From Chthonobacter albigriseus (GTDB lineage: Bacteria; Pseudomonadota; Alphaproteobacteria; Rhizobiales; Pleomorphomonadaceae): 64,000 nucleotides of DNA. Position numbers and translations under genes: made by a program. Numbering within the stretch: the first letter of the stretch is position 1; the number at the start of each line of letters is the position of its first letter. Below the pieces are notes generated by a model, which was not told where the DNA came from, searched no databases, and was given only the letters and a program-made list of their open reading frames with translations. The stretch covers positions 422,576 through 486,575 of the forward strand of contig NZ_JACDIT010000001.1 of assembly GCF_013839445.1 (NCBI RefSeq). The letters are read 5' to 3'. Below are positions 35,320 to 43,784 of the stretch, in pieces.

Positions 35320-35664
35320 TTAGTGTTCGACTTCCTTGTTCGACGCGAACATCACCCCGCGGGCGCGCACGACCTCGTCACGCGCTTCGGCGAGCGCATC
35401 AACGTGGAACTTGATGCGGCTTTGAAAATGAGCCACGTCGAAGCATTCCCAATCCTGCATAGCGATCGCGCGAAGAGCCTTGATCTCCTCGAAGGCCCGG
35501 ACGCCGATGTCGTTGATTTCCTTCATCCGATCGTAGCGGGGGTTGTCCGTCCGGTACCAGTTGCGGCCAAAGCCGTTGACCTGGTCCAGTTCGCCCCAGG
35601 ACTTGCGGATGCGCTTCAGTGCCTTGTCCGTGATTTCGCGCACGGTCGATTTGGTCAACTGCAC
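35320..35664 (-). CDS. Hypothetical protein, 114 aa
   Basis: GTG start at 35664 with only a weak GGGG upstream. The predicted protein is mostly helical and charged (K-A-L-K-R-I-R-K-S-W, then R-Y-D-R-M-K-E-I-N-D-I-G-V-R-A-F-E). There is one central aromatic patch (F-G-R-N-W-Y-R-T-D). No known family recognised. It could be a phage- or island-derived small protein; codon use is slightly less GC-biased than neighbours. Confidence 0.5.
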   Translation of the reverse strand: MQLTKSTVREITDKALKRIRKSWGELDQVNGFGRNWYRTDNPRYDRMKEINDIGVRAFEEIKALRAIAMQDWECFDVAHFQSRIKFHVDALAEARDEVVRARGVMFASNKEVEH

Positions 35665-36050
35665 AACTGAACGCCCCGATCGCTATCTCACCGATGAGGC
35701 CGGCCGCAGGCGGTGAAGCCATTCCGGGCGCTCATCTCGACGAAGTCTCGCAGCGAACTCTGCACGACCGGGTTCTATAAATTGTAAAGGGGAGCCGAAA
35801 AAATGCATCGGCCGGCGAAGCAGCCATGCACACACCGGCGATGACCGCATCTACAACATACTCAAATTTTTCATCTAAACTGGCAGTTTATGCGGATATT
35901 CGATCGTGACCGCAGGTTCGTTTTCGATTCATTCACACTCCCGGCCAAGGTCCGCTGGATCAGGGTTGTTTATCAGAGTTAATTCATAATCCGTTTATGT
36001 GCGGGGCAACTAATGATCGCATGTCACAGTGCAGTCCGCAGGTTGCTCCC
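35665..36050. other. AT-richer promoter region upstream of the TadG-like gene
   Basis: 386 bp with no supported gene. The right two thirds (35770-36000) are clearly more AT-rich than the surroundings (TATAAATTGTAAA near 35775, CAAATTTTTCATC near 35866, GAGTTAATTCATAATCC near 35977). This suggests promoter DNA for the plus-strand gene. No strong palindrome or CtrA full site was found; a single TTAA half-site is present. Confidence 0.45.
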
Positions 36051-37118
36051 ATGATGAAGCTTGCCTCCCCCACTGCGCGCCCCAACGCTCATCCACTCCG
36101 GGCTCGCGCGCTCGAAACTGCCCGTTCCTTCGCGGCCGACCGCGGCGGAAACACGGCGATGATCTTCGCCCTGGCCGCGCTGCCGATCTTCTATTCGACC
36201 GGGGCGGTGGTCGACTACACGCGCATGCTGCGGGTGCAGGCCGGTCTGCAGGAGCAGATGGACGGCAGCGCGCTGTCGGTGGCCGCTGCCTACGACACCG
36301 CCAACTACGAAAAGCAGGTCGACAACCTGAAGAGCGTGATCCTTGCCGAATACGGCGACGAAGGCGTAACCGACGTTACCGTGCAAGGCCAATGGATCTC
36401 CGGCGTCGATTTCCAAGTGACGGCCACGGCGACGCTCAAGATGTATTTCATGCCGGCCCTGTCGGACCTGGCGAAGACCAACGTGGTCGCGGCCAAGACC
36501 GTGGCACGGACGTCGACGCCGACCTACGTCTACAAGGACCCGGACCTGTCGCAGCTCGATCCGGAAGCCGGCGACTACAATCGCATGGGCGTCTACTGCT
36601 ACGATGCGACCAAGTCCAAAGAAGCCGACAAAGGACGCTCCGAGATCGTCTGGATCGCCGACAACGGTGGCACCAAATATACGTTCACGATGCCGACTTG
36701 CGGCAAGGGCGAGACCATGAGCTACATGCTCAAGAACGTCCGAAGCGCCCGAACGACGAAATCGAAGTGGGACGATCCCAAGGCTGAACAGTACTATTAC
36801 TACACCGATACCAAGATCAACCTGGGTGTGGAAACCTACGATCTCGGCGGGTGGCAGATCCTGGAAACCGTGCTGTGCGACACCAAGGACGCCTGCCTGA
36901 AGACAAAGTCGAAAGGCGGATCGATCCCGTTCGGCAAGGAGCGCACGCCGGAAAAGGCAACGGGGATGTGCCAGCCGGGGAAGTACATGTACTACGGTTG
37001 GGAAGACCGTCCGCCAGGCAATGGCTGGACCGACAAGGATTACGACGACATCCGCGTGGTGATCGAGTGTCCCAACGTGACTTCGTCCGGCGACAAGACG
37101 GTGTTTCTGCTGCGCTGA
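36051..37118 (+). CDS. TadG-like (TadE/TadG family) envelope protein
   Basis: About 355 aa from ATG 36051; an ATG at 35997 would add 18 residues. Neither start has a strong ribosome site. The N-terminus D-R-G-G-N-T-A-M-I-F-A-L-A-A-L-P-I is a pseudopilin-like segment with Ile where prepilins have Glu+5, as is normal for TadG. One helix (~35-60) anchors an extracytoplasmic domain rich in Tyr, Lys and Asp with cysteines that could pair. It is orphaned, 5 kb from the Tad locus on the same strand. Probably a minor pilus or surface component. Confidence 0.75.
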   Translation: MMKLASPTARPNAHPLRARALETARSFAADRGGNTAMIFALAALPIFYSTGAVVDYTRMLRVQAGLQEQMDGSALSVAAAYDTANYEKQVDNLKSVILAEYGDEGVTDVTVQGQWISGVDFQVTATATLKMYFMPALSDLAKTNVVAAKTVARTSTPTYVYKDPDLSQLDPEAGDYNRMGVYCYDATKSKEADKGRSEIVWIADNGGTKYTFTMPTCGKGETMSYMLKNVRSARTTKSKWDDPKAEQYYYYTDTKINLGVETYDLGGWQILETVLCDTKDACLKTKSKGGSIPFGKERTPEKATGMCQPGKYMYYGWEDRPPGNGWTDKDYDDIRVVIECPNVTSSGDKTVFLLR

Positions 37119-37217
37119 TCTAGGTTCCGGCAAAACGGGCCGTGGTTGAATGAATGAAATCGGATGAGCGGGGATCCCGCGCGCGCGGGCGCGGTCGTGG
37201 GCGGAGTGAGCTCCCTC

Positions 37218-37242
37218 GGCCGCGCGGGTATCCCGCGCGGCC
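37218..37242. terminator. Perfect GC-rich hairpin between convergent genes
   Basis: An 11-bp perfect stem (37218-37228 with 37232-37242) with a 3-nt TAT loop. It lies between the ends of the TadG-like gene (37118) and the converging EF-hand gene (37266). No T-run follows on either strand, so it is at best a bidirectional, hairpin-only terminator. Other C/G palindromes lie just upstream (37165-37190). Confidence 0.45.
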
Positions 37243-37265
37243 GATCTCGTTCGAGCGAAGAGCGT

Positions 37266-37832
37266 TCACTCGGTGTCGTCGCCGTCCATCGGGCCGTTCG
37301 GGCCGGGACCACGGCCGCCCTCGCCGCCCATCGGGCCGCGACCTTCACCGCCCTCGCCGCCGCCGAACCAGCGGCGCCAGCCGTGACCTTCGCCGCGTTG
37401 GCCGCGGTCCTCGCGGGAGAGCGCGCCGTCGTTGTTGCGGTCCATCCGGGCCACCATGCCGGCGGTGCGGTCGTCGAACTCCTCGCGCGTCACCTGGCCG
37501 TCGCCGTCGGCGTCGAGCCGCTGGAAGGCGCGGACCATCTGTTCGCGGCGCTCCTGGTTGAAGAGGGGCTCGAACTCGGCGATCGAGAGGGTCTGGTTGC
37601 CGTCGGCGGTGGCGGCCTTGAAGCGCTCGGTCTGCACCGCGTCGATCTCGGCCTGGGTGATCTTGCCGTCCTTGTCGGTGTCGAAACGCTCCATCATCAT
37701 CATGGCCATGCCGCCGCCGTGGCGGCCACCGTGCTCGCGTCCGTGGCGGTTGCCGCCCATGTCGGCATTGGCGACGGGGATCGTCGCGGCGAAGGCGGCG
37801 ACGACGACAGCGGTCCAGGTGAGAGTCTTCAT
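37266..37832 (-). CDS. Exported EF-hand calcium-binding protein
   Basis: 188 aa with a signal peptide (cleavage near V-A-N-A-D, ~23) and GAGGAG before ATG 37832. Canonical EF loops are D-T-D-K-D-G-K-I-T-Q-A-E (~52) and D-A-D-G-D-G-Q-V-T-R-E-E (~107). Two more degenerate loops lie near ~75 and ~129. The tail is Gly/Pro/Glu/Arg-rich low complexity. It is probably a periplasmic Ca2+ sensor or buffer. It is divergent from an OmpR/EnvZ-type pair, echoing the Asp-rich cassette at 25.2-28.5 kb. Confidence 0.87.
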   Translation of the reverse strand: MKTLTWTAVVVAAFAATIPVANADMGGNRHGREHGGRHGGGMAMMMMERFDTDKDGKITQAEIDAVQTERFKAATADGNQTLSIAEFEPLFNQERREQMVRAFQRLDADGDGQVTREEFDDRTAGMVARMDRNNDGALSREDRGQRGEGHGWRRWFGGGEGGEGRGPMGGEGGRGPGPNGPMDGDDTE

Positions 37833-38029
37833 GTCAGTCTCCTCGTTGTGTTTCTCGGGCCGAGGATGCAGCCTTGCGACGCGTCCACCGGTTCGGGCAG
37901 GAGCGGGGGTGTTCTCGTCCCGCTGCCGATGACCGGAAGATAGGTTGTCTTTGTCGCCGAAGTTCGCCGGGAAACCGCTGAATTGTCGTCCGATGTGACG
38001 CCAGCGGCTGACGTTACAGTCGGATACAA

Positions 38030-38821
38030 ATGGCTGAGGACAGCGCCCCGGCGCCCTGTCAGAAGTCTCTCAACGAAAACCTGCGCATCCTGACGGCCAT
38101 GACCGATACCGCCCCACACATCCTCGTCGTCGACGATCACCGCGACATCCGCGACCTGATCGCGCGCTATCTTTCCAAGAACGGATTCCGGGTGACGACC
38201 GCGGAGAACGCGGCCGCCGCACGCAAGGCGATGAAGGCGGCGGCGCTCGACCTTCTGGTGCTCGACATCATGATGCCGGGCGAGGACGGACTTTCGCTCT
38301 GCCGGCACGTGCGCGAGACCAGCGAGACGCCGGTGATCCTGCTGACGGCGATGGCGGAGGACACCGACCGGGTGGTGGGGCTGGAGATCGGCGCCGACGA
38401 CTACCTGACCAAGCCGTTCAACCCGCGCGAGTTGCTGGCGCGGATCCGCGCCGTGCTGCGGCGGACGCAGGCGGTGCCCAAGGCGCGAGACCCGCTGACC
38501 GCGCGGCGGTTGAAGTTCGACCGGTGGATGCTGGACGTGCAACGGCGCGAGCTGATCGACGGGACCGGCGTCGGCCAGCCGCTCTCCACGGCGGAGTTCC
38601 AGATGCTGACCGCGTTCCTGAAGCGGCCGAACATGGTGCTCTCGCGCGACCAGCTGATGGACCTGACATCCGGGCGGACGCCGCAGATCTTTGACCGGTC
38701 GGTCGACAACCAAGTCAGCCGGTTACGCAAGAAGATTGAGGTGGATCCGAAGAACCCGATGCTGATCAAAACGGTATGGGGTGGCGGCTACATGCTGAGC
38801 ACGGACGTGAGTGAGGAATGA
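38030..38821 (+). CDS. OmpR-family response regulator
   Basis: 263 aa from ATG 38030; ATG 38099 (240 aa) fits the usual OmpR family start better. The receiver has D-D-H near the start, phosphoacceptor D79 (long-form numbering) in V-L-D-I-M-M-P-G, T-A in L-L-T-A-M and K in L-T-K-P-F-N-P-R-E-L. The last motif is typical of the true OmpR branch. The C-terminal winged helix ends in V-W-G-G-G-Y. It overlaps the kinase gene by 4 bp (ATGA). The divergent EF-hand gene is a likely target. Confidence 0.95.
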   Translation: MAEDSAPAPCQKSLNENLRILTAMTDTAPHILVVDDHRDIRDLIARYLSKNGFRVTTAENAAAARKAMKAAALDLLVLDIMMPGEDGLSLCRHVRETSETPVILLTAMAEDTDRVVGLEIGADDYLTKPFNPRELLARIRAVLRRTQAVPKARDPLTARRLKFDRWMLDVQRRELIDGTGVGQPLSTAEFQMLTAFLKRPNMVLSRDQLMDLTSGRTPQIFDRSVDNQVSRLRKKIEVDPKNPMLIKTVWGGGYMLSTDVSEE

Positions 38822-40233
38822 GCGAGCGTCCCGCCCTCTTCCGTCGACTGCTCCCGACCAGCCTGCCGGGCCAGTTGATCGCGGTGATCGTCCTGGCGAT
38901 CGTGGTCGCGCAGGTGCTGACCGTGATCTACCTGGGGCTGTCGCGGCGCGATGCGGTGGAGGAAGCCGCGCGGGAACAGATCCTGGCGCGGACCGCGGGC
39001 CTTGTCCGGCTAGTGGACGACGTCCCCACGGAGCTTGCCGAGCGGGTGGTTGAGGCTGCGACGTCGGCGCGGACCGTCTATGCGATCGAGCCGGAGCCGA
39101 GCGTGCCGCAGATCAGCGGCGCCGAGAACGAGATGATCACCGCGGCGGCGATCGAAGAGGCTTTCGGACCAGGTCGCGAAGTGCGCGCGGAGATGCGCGG
39201 TCGACCGCTGCGGATGCGCGACCGGGACGGCGAGCGCGCCTCCCGCCGCGACCGCGACGACGAGGACCGGAGCGAACGGCGCACGCGGCTGATGCTGCCG
39301 GCCGTCGCGGTTTCGGCCAAGCTGAAGGACGGGCGCTGGCTCAACGCAGAGACGATCCTGCCGCGGCCGGCGCTGCTGGCGTGGCCGACGCTGGTCTCCA
39401 CGCTGGCTATGTCGCTGGCGACGGCGGCGGCCGTGTTCTGGTCGGTGCGGCGGATCACACGGCCGCTCCGCGGGCTCGCCGGTGCCGCCGACAGACTGGG
39501 CCGGGGCGAAGCGGTGGACCCACTACCGGAGACGGGACCGGAAGAGGTGCGACGGACCATTCATGCCTTCAACGCGATGCAGGCGCGGGTGAAGCGCTTC
39601 GTGTCGGACCGGACCCGGATGGTGGCCGCGATCAGCCACGACATGCGTACGCCGCTGACTTCGCTCAGGCTGCGGGCGGAGTTCGTCGACGACGCGGAAA
39701 TCCGGGACAAGATGATCGAGACCATCGAGGAAATGAACCGGATGAGCGAGGCGACGCTCGCCTTCGCCCGGGATGACGCCCGCGACGAGGCCAGCCACGC
39801 GACGGACCTGTCCGCCCTGGTCCAGGCGGTGGCCGACGACTTCACCGATATCGGCAACGACGTGTCCGTCACCGGGCCGGACAAGCTGGACCTGGTGGTG
39901 CGGCCGGTGGCGCTGCGCCGAGCGTTGCGGAACCTGGTGGAGAACGCGATCCGCTACGGCGCCCGCGCGCGAGTGCTCCTGGCGGAAGGGGCCGACGAGG
40001 TGACAATCCGGGTGGACGACGACGGGCCTGGCATCCCTGCCGACAAGCTGGAGGAGGTGTTCGAGCCGTTCGTCCGGCTGGAGGGATCGCGCAGCCAGGA
40101 GACGGGCGGCGTGGGCCTCGGACTGTCGACCGCGCGCTCGATCGTGCGCGGACACGGCGGCGACCTGACGCTCGCCAACCGCCCGGGCGGCGGCCTTTCG
40201 GCGACGATCCGGCTGCCCCGCGCATCGCGCTGA
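38818..40233 (+). CDS. EnvZ-like sensor histidine kinase
   Basis: A 471-aa inner-membrane kinase. TM1 ~20-42, a periplasmic segment with a strongly Arg/Asp-charged stretch (~125-160), TM2 ~182-205, then HAMP (R-R-I-T-R-P-L). Phospho-His is H274 in I-S-H-D-M-R-T-P-L, and ATPase boxes N-L-V-E-N-A-I-R-Y, D-D-G-P-G-I-P and G-V-G-L-G-L-S follow. It is translationally coupled to the regulator. The highly charged sensor loop and the EF-hand neighbour suggest a cation or envelope-charge signal; this is inference. Confidence 0.94.
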   Translation: MSERPALFRRLLPTSLPGQLIAVIVLAIVVAQVLTVIYLGLSRRDAVEEAAREQILARTAGLVRLVDDVPTELAERVVEAATSARTVYAIEPEPSVPQISGAENEMITAAAIEEAFGPGREVRAEMRGRPLRMRDRDGERASRRDRDDEDRSERRTRLMLPAVAVSAKLKDGRWLNAETILPRPALLAWPTLVSTLAMSLATAAAVFWSVRRITRPLRGLAGAADRLGRGEAVDPLPETGPEEVRRTIHAFNAMQARVKRFVSDRTRMVAAISHDMRTPLTSLRLRAEFVDDAEIRDKMIETIEEMNRMSEATLAFARDDARDEASHATDLSALVQAVADDFTDIGNDVSVTGPDKLDLVVRPVALRRALRNLVENAIRYGARARVLLAEGADEVTIRVDDDGPGIPADKLEEVFEPFVRLEGSRSQETGGVGLGLSTARSIVRGHGGDLTLANRPGGGLSATIRLPRASR

Positions 40234-40289
40234 TGAGTAGAAAGTCGGAGTCCCTTTCCACGGCACCGGAAGCCTGATCTTCTCTGCCG

Positions 40290-41231
40290 ATGGCATTCAA
40301 GCTGCGCCAGCTCCAGTACTTCATCGCCGTGGCCGACACCGGGTCGATCTCAGGGGCTGCGCAATTGCTGTCCGTGTCCCAGTCCACGGTGACGGAATCG
40401 GTGAAGGAACTGGAGGCCGACCTCGGCTTCGAGCTCGTGGAGCGGCACGGGCGCGGTGTTTCGCTGACCCACAAGGGTCAGATGTTCCTGCGGCATGCCC
40501 ATCGCATCCTGGAGACCGTGGCGGACGCCCGTCGTTCGCTGGCCGAGGAGGGACCGAGCCAAACCGGCGAGCTCCACGTGGGCGTCACCTCGCTGGTGGC
40601 GGGCTACGTGTTCTCCGACCTGCTGGCGCGCTACCGGCGGGCCAACCCGGCCGTCGTCGTTTCGGCGGTCGAGGACAACCGGGAGTACCTGCAGCACCTG
40701 CTCATCAACGGAGAACTCGACGTCGCGGTGATGGTGGTGCCGGACAAGGCAACGGATTCGGCGCTGCAGATCGAGCTGTTGGGCGAGGAACCCTACCAGG
40801 TGTGGATGCCGCTCGGCCATCCGCTCGGCCGGCAGGTCGAGGTGACGCTGGCGGAGGCCGCTCGCGAGGCGCACATCGTGCTGACGGTGGACGAGATCGA
40901 AGAGACGACGCAGCGCTTCTGGACGGAGCACGGGTTCCGGCCGCGGACGGCCTTCCGCACGCGATCGGTGGAGGCGGTGCGCAGCCTGGTCGCGACCGGC
41001 GCCGGCATCACCATCCTGCCTACGCTCGTCTACCGGCCCTGGTCACTGGAAGGCGACCGGATCGAAGCCCGGCCGGCCTCCGAACCGCTGCCGACGGTGA
41101 AAGTGGGCATCGCCTGGCGCAAGGGTGCGCGGCTGCAGCGGATCGCTGAGGACTTCATCGAGATCGGCCGAACGCAGCGGCTGGAGAGACTGCGGTCCGA
41201 GCTTTCGGGCAAACCCAAGGTCTCGTTCTGA
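40290..41231 (+). CDS. LysR-family transcriptional regulator
   Basis: 313 aa. The N-terminal HTH (residues ~1-60, L-R-Q-L-Q-Y-F-I-A-V-A-D-T-G-S-I at its start) and a two-lobed LysR substrate-binding domain (~90-300) are clear. No adjacent metabolic gene hints at the ligand, and the gene stands alone, downstream of the kinase and facing the end of the minus-strand cpaF-like gene. Length is normal. It could act at a distance; a link to the Tad locus is not shown. Confidence 0.93.
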   Translation: MAFKLRQLQYFIAVADTGSISGAAQLLSVSQSTVTESVKELEADLGFELVERHGRGVSLTHKGQMFLRHAHRILETVADARRSLAEEGPSQTGELHVGVTSLVAGYVFSDLLARYRRANPAVVVSAVEDNREYLQHLLINGELDVAVMVVPDKATDSALQIELLGEEPYQVWMPLGHPLGRQVEVTLAEAAREAHIVLTVDEIEETTQRFWTEHGFRPRTAFRTRSVEAVRSLVATGAGITILPTLVYRPWSLEGDRIEARPASEPLPTVKVGIAWRKGARLQRIAEDFIEIGRTQRLERLRSELSGKPKVSF

Positions 41232-41236
41232 CGACG

Positions 41237-41257
41237 GGACAGCAGCAGCGGCTGTCC
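41237..41257. terminator. Hairpin between converging lysR and cpaF-like genes
   Basis: GGACAGC (41237-41243) and GCTGTCC (41251-41257) form a 7-bp stem with a 7-nt loop, 6 bp after the LysR stop and 39 bp before the end of the converging cpaF-like gene. There is no T-run. Position supports terminator use. Confidence 0.4.
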
Positions 41258-41295
41258 GGTTGCGGGACCGATCGTCTCCCGAAGGGCAGAGAGGG

Positions 41296-42423
41296 TCAGG
41301 TCCGCGCCCATTCCGGCAGGTCGGTTCCGGGCTCGAACACGTCCTCGACGGCCTCGGCGGCGAAGGTCGGCCGCTCCCCGGTCCAGGCGAGCGCTCCATC
41401 GAGACCGGCCTGTCCGTCCGCACCGGTCCGGTAGAGGCTGCGCAGGACGTACTGGTCGGCGTCGTTCAGGCCACTGACCTCGGAAATCTCGATCACGCGG
41501 CGGCGGCCGGACCGCTTTAGCCGGGCGATCTGCACGATGACGTTGACGGCGGAGGCGATCTGCGCCCGCAGCGGCCTGAGCGGGATGTCCACGTCGGACA
41601 TCAGGGCCAGCGTCTCTAGCCGGTGGAGGGCGTCGTAGGGTGTGTTGGCGTGGACGGTGGAGAGCGAGCCGCTGTGGCCGGAGGTCATCGCCTGGATCAT
41701 GTCGAGCGCCTCGCCGCCGCGGCACTCGCCGACGATGATCCGGTCGGGCCGCATGCGCAGGGATGCCCGGAACAGCTCGCGGATGGAGGCGCCGCCGCGG
41801 CCGAAGCGATCGGGTTTCGTCGTCTCGAAATAGACGACGTGATGCTTGCGGATCTGCAGCTCGGTGGTGTCCTCGATGACGATGACCCGCTCGTGGTCTT
41901 CGAAGGCTTCCGACAGGGCGTTCAGCATCGTCGTCTTGCCGGTGCCGGTGCCGCCGGAAATGATGACGTTCTTGTGCAGCTTCACGGCCGTCTTCATCAG
42001 CGACAGCGTCTCGGGCGTCAGGCTGCCCTGCTTGACGAGGTCGTCGATGCTGCGGTGCTCGCGCAGGAAGCGGCGGATGGAGATGCAGAGCCCGCTGCGG
42101 GCGGCGGGCGGCTGGACGATATGGACGCGCGAGCCGTCCGGCAGGCGGGCCTCGATGCTGGGCTCCTCCGGGGTGAGGCGCTTGCCGGAGTATTGCGCGA
42201 TGCTGCGGGCGGCGGCATCGAGATCGTCCCGCCTGGCGAAGCGCGCCTCGGTCTTCTCCAGCTTGCCGCGGCGCTCGACGTAGATGTCGGCGACGCCGTT
42301 GATCAGGATCTCCGAGACCGAGGAATCCTGGAGAAAGGGCTGGATGGGCGCAAGGAGCCGGTCCATCGCCCTGACGAGGACCTGCAGGGCTGCCTGTTCA
42401 TTGGGATCGATGGCAGCGGACAT
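41296..42423 (-). CDS. CpaF/VirB11-family secretion ATPase (short form)
   Basis: A 375-aa hexameric ATPase of the Tad/T2SS/T4SS superfamily. Walker A is G-G-T-G-T-G-K-T-T (~157-165). It also has an Asp box with V-I-E-D-T-T-E-L, Walker B-like R-P-D-R-I-I-V-G-E-C-R-G-G-E and the His box H-S-G-S-L-S-T-V-H-A-N. It lacks the long N-terminal domain of typical CpaF (about 450-500 aa), so it approaches VirB11/TrbB size. ATG 42423 overlaps the stop of the 43-aa membrane peptide (TGATG). It is the second such ATPase in the locus, divergent from the operon carrying the FHA-CpaF fusion. Confidence 0.9.
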   Translation of the reverse strand: MSAAIDPNEQAALQVLVRAMDRLLAPIQPFLQDSSVSEILINGVADIYVERRGKLEKTEARFARRDDLDAAARSIAQYSGKRLTPEEPSIEARLPDGSRVHIVQPPAARSGLCISIRRFLREHRSIDDLVKQGSLTPETLSLMKTAVKLHKNVIISGGTGTGKTTMLNALSEAFEDHERVIVIEDTTELQIRKHHVVYFETTKPDRFGRGGASIRELFRASLRMRPDRIIVGECRGGEALDMIQAMTSGHSGSLSTVHANTPYDALHRLETLALMSDVDIPLRPLRAQIASAVNVIVQIARLKRSGRRRVIEISEVSGLNDADQYVLRSLYRTGADGQAGLDGALAWTGERPTFAAEAVEDVFEPGTDLPEWART

Positions 42424-42554
42424 CAGAACGGCATCCCGACGAGGGCCGAGCTCATGCCGAACAGGGTCGCCATCATATTGAGCGCGGTCGGGAAAAACGT
42501 CATCAACGGGATCAGGATGAGGCCGAGAACGAGAACGTTGGTCATCATCTCCAT
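42423..42554 (-). CDS. 43-aa membrane peptide coupled to the cpaF-like gene
   Basis: A small ORF easily missed. It is preceded by GGAAGGAG seven bases from ATG 42554 and ends at a TGA that shares bases with the ATG of the ATPase gene (TGATG). The peptide starts M-E-M-M-T-N, then a hydrophobic helix V-L-V-L-G-L-I-L-I-P-L-M-T-F-F-P (~7-22) and a second, Met-rich apolar stretch (~25-43), with almost no charge. Strong ribosome site plus coupling argue that it is translated. It could be a membrane anchor, a pilin-like subunit or a leader that couples ATPase translation. No family was recognised. Confidence 0.72.
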   Translation of the reverse strand: MEMMTNVLVLGLILIPLMTFFPTALNMMATLFGMSSALVGMPF

Positions 42555-43007
42555 GGATGCGCTCCTTCCGAAGCTCTGGGCCCGCCCCCGACCATCCTCA
42601 GGCCAAGAGACTGCCGGGACGAGACCATTTCGACCGGTCGGCAGGGCTCGCCCCGGGCAACCGGAATTCTTCGGCCGCCGTCGCCGATCACCGATCCGGA
42701 AAAGCTATCCGCGCCTTGTCTCGATGCATAGTGATAAACGCGTTTGCAGGATATCATGGCCTCCAAACGCGTTGGAACCCGTCCAACAGACTGTGGCGCG
42801 GCGCACTTTTCCAACCGCTTTTTTTGAAGCAAGTTGATCACACCGGGACGTGATCTGAAGCACCGGGAGAAACAGACCGCTTCTTCTTGACGGGAAGCAT
42901 CTCCCACGGCCTCGACGAAAATGTCTCGTTGCTCTCCTGAGGAGAAGCGTCGTTTAGACGAAGTCCGGAAACGGTTTACTCAACTCGTGACAGGAAAGGT
43001 TGCCCCA
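42555..43007. promoter_or_regulatory. Divergent control region of the Tad-like locus
   Basis: 453 bp between the cpaF-like unit (minus) and the pilin-like operon (plus), with no supported gene. AAACGCGTTT (42736-42745) and AAACGCGTT (42765-42773) are two copies of a palindrome 29 bp apart, close to three helical turns. Further right, GATCAC (42836-42841) and GTGATC (42850-42855) form an inverted repeat with an 8-bp spacer. A T7 run lies at ~42820-42826. These look like operators for at least one dimeric regulator; no known consensus was recognised. Confidence 0.5.
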
Positions 43008-43211
43008 ATGCTTAGCACCGTAAAGTCCTTCGCCAACGCGCTGCACCAGGACGAGCGCGGCGACATGGCCCAGATCGTTCTCGCGGTCGCGCTGATCGTC
43101 ATCCCGCTGCTGCTGATGCTGATCGCCTTCGGAAAGCAGATCGGCGACTGGTTCAAGGAGCAGAACAGCGACCTGAAGGGCAAGAGCAAGACCGTCCCCA
43201 AGGCGCTCTGA
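43008..43211 (+). CDS. Flp/TadE-like short pilin-like protein
   Basis: 67 aa from ATG 43008 (AGGAAAGG upstream). A basic N-terminus and Q-D-E-R-G precede a hydrophobic helix (~24-43), then a charged tail ending in K-A-L. The D-E-R-G|D-M-A-Q-I-V junction resembles the Flp/TadE prepilin site, but the expected Glu at +5 and Tyr/Phe at +6 are replaced by Ile and Val. It is first in the operon and followed by the prepilin peptidase, so it is the best candidate major subunit. The non-standard cleavage site lowers certainty. Confidence 0.72.
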   Translation: MLSTVKSFANALHQDERGDMAQIVLAVALIVIPLLLMLIAFGKQIGDWFKEQNSDLKGKSKTVPKAL

Positions 43212-43220
43212 AGGCTCCTG

Positions 43221-43778
43221 ATGGACTGGCTTTATGCCCCGCTCAACGATCCCCTGGCGACGGCCCTGGCCGTCGCCTGCGTCGCCCCGGCGGCGTGGTT
43301 CGATCACCGCACCGGGCGGATCCCCAACTGGCTCACCTACGGGTCTTTGGGCGCCGGACTGGTTCTCGGTCTGACCGGGGGCCTCGTCGGGCTGGGTGGA
43401 TCGGTTCTCGGGATGCTCGCCGCTTCGGCCGTCTTCGTGGTGGCCTTCGCGGCGGGCAGCTGCGGGGGCGGCGACGTGAAGCTGATGGCCGCGCTGGGCG
43501 CCATCGTCGGGATGCCGCAGGCGATGGACCTCACCTTGGCGGCGCTGCTTGTCGGCGGCGTCCTTGCGGTGATCTCGATGCTGCGGCGGCTCGATCCGGT
43601 CTGGCTCCTGCAGGCCTTCAGCCTGTTCTTCCTGCTGATCCCGGCAGGACTGAAATCGGCGGTGCTGTCGCTGGCTCCGGCCGAGCGACGTTCGGTCCGA
43701 TTTGCGCCCGCAGCAGCGGGCGGTCTGCTCTGGTGCGTCCTCTTTCCCGACTACACGCCCCTCGCCCTCGTGAGGTGA
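43221..43778 (+). CDS. cpaA: Prepilin peptidase, CpaA/TadV type
   Basis: A 185-aa A24 aspartyl membrane peptidase that cleaves Flp and TadE/F prepilins. Catalytic aspartates are D28 in F-D-H-R-T-G-R-I-P-N and D85 in G-G-G-D-V-K-L-M. Five or six hydrophobic helices are visible. There is no N-terminal methylation domain, as usual for TadV/CpaA. It lies 9 bp after the pilin-like gene. Confidence 0.92.
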   Translation: MDWLYAPLNDPLATALAVACVAPAAWFDHRTGRIPNWLTYGSLGAGLVLGLTGGLVGLGGSVLGMLAASAVFVVAFAAGSCGGGDVKLMAALGAIVGMPQAMDLTLAALLVGGVLAVISMLRRLDPVWLLQAFSLFFLLIPAGLKSAVLSLAPAERRSVRFAPAAAGGLLWCVLFPDYTPLALVR

Positions 43779-43784
43779 CCAATC

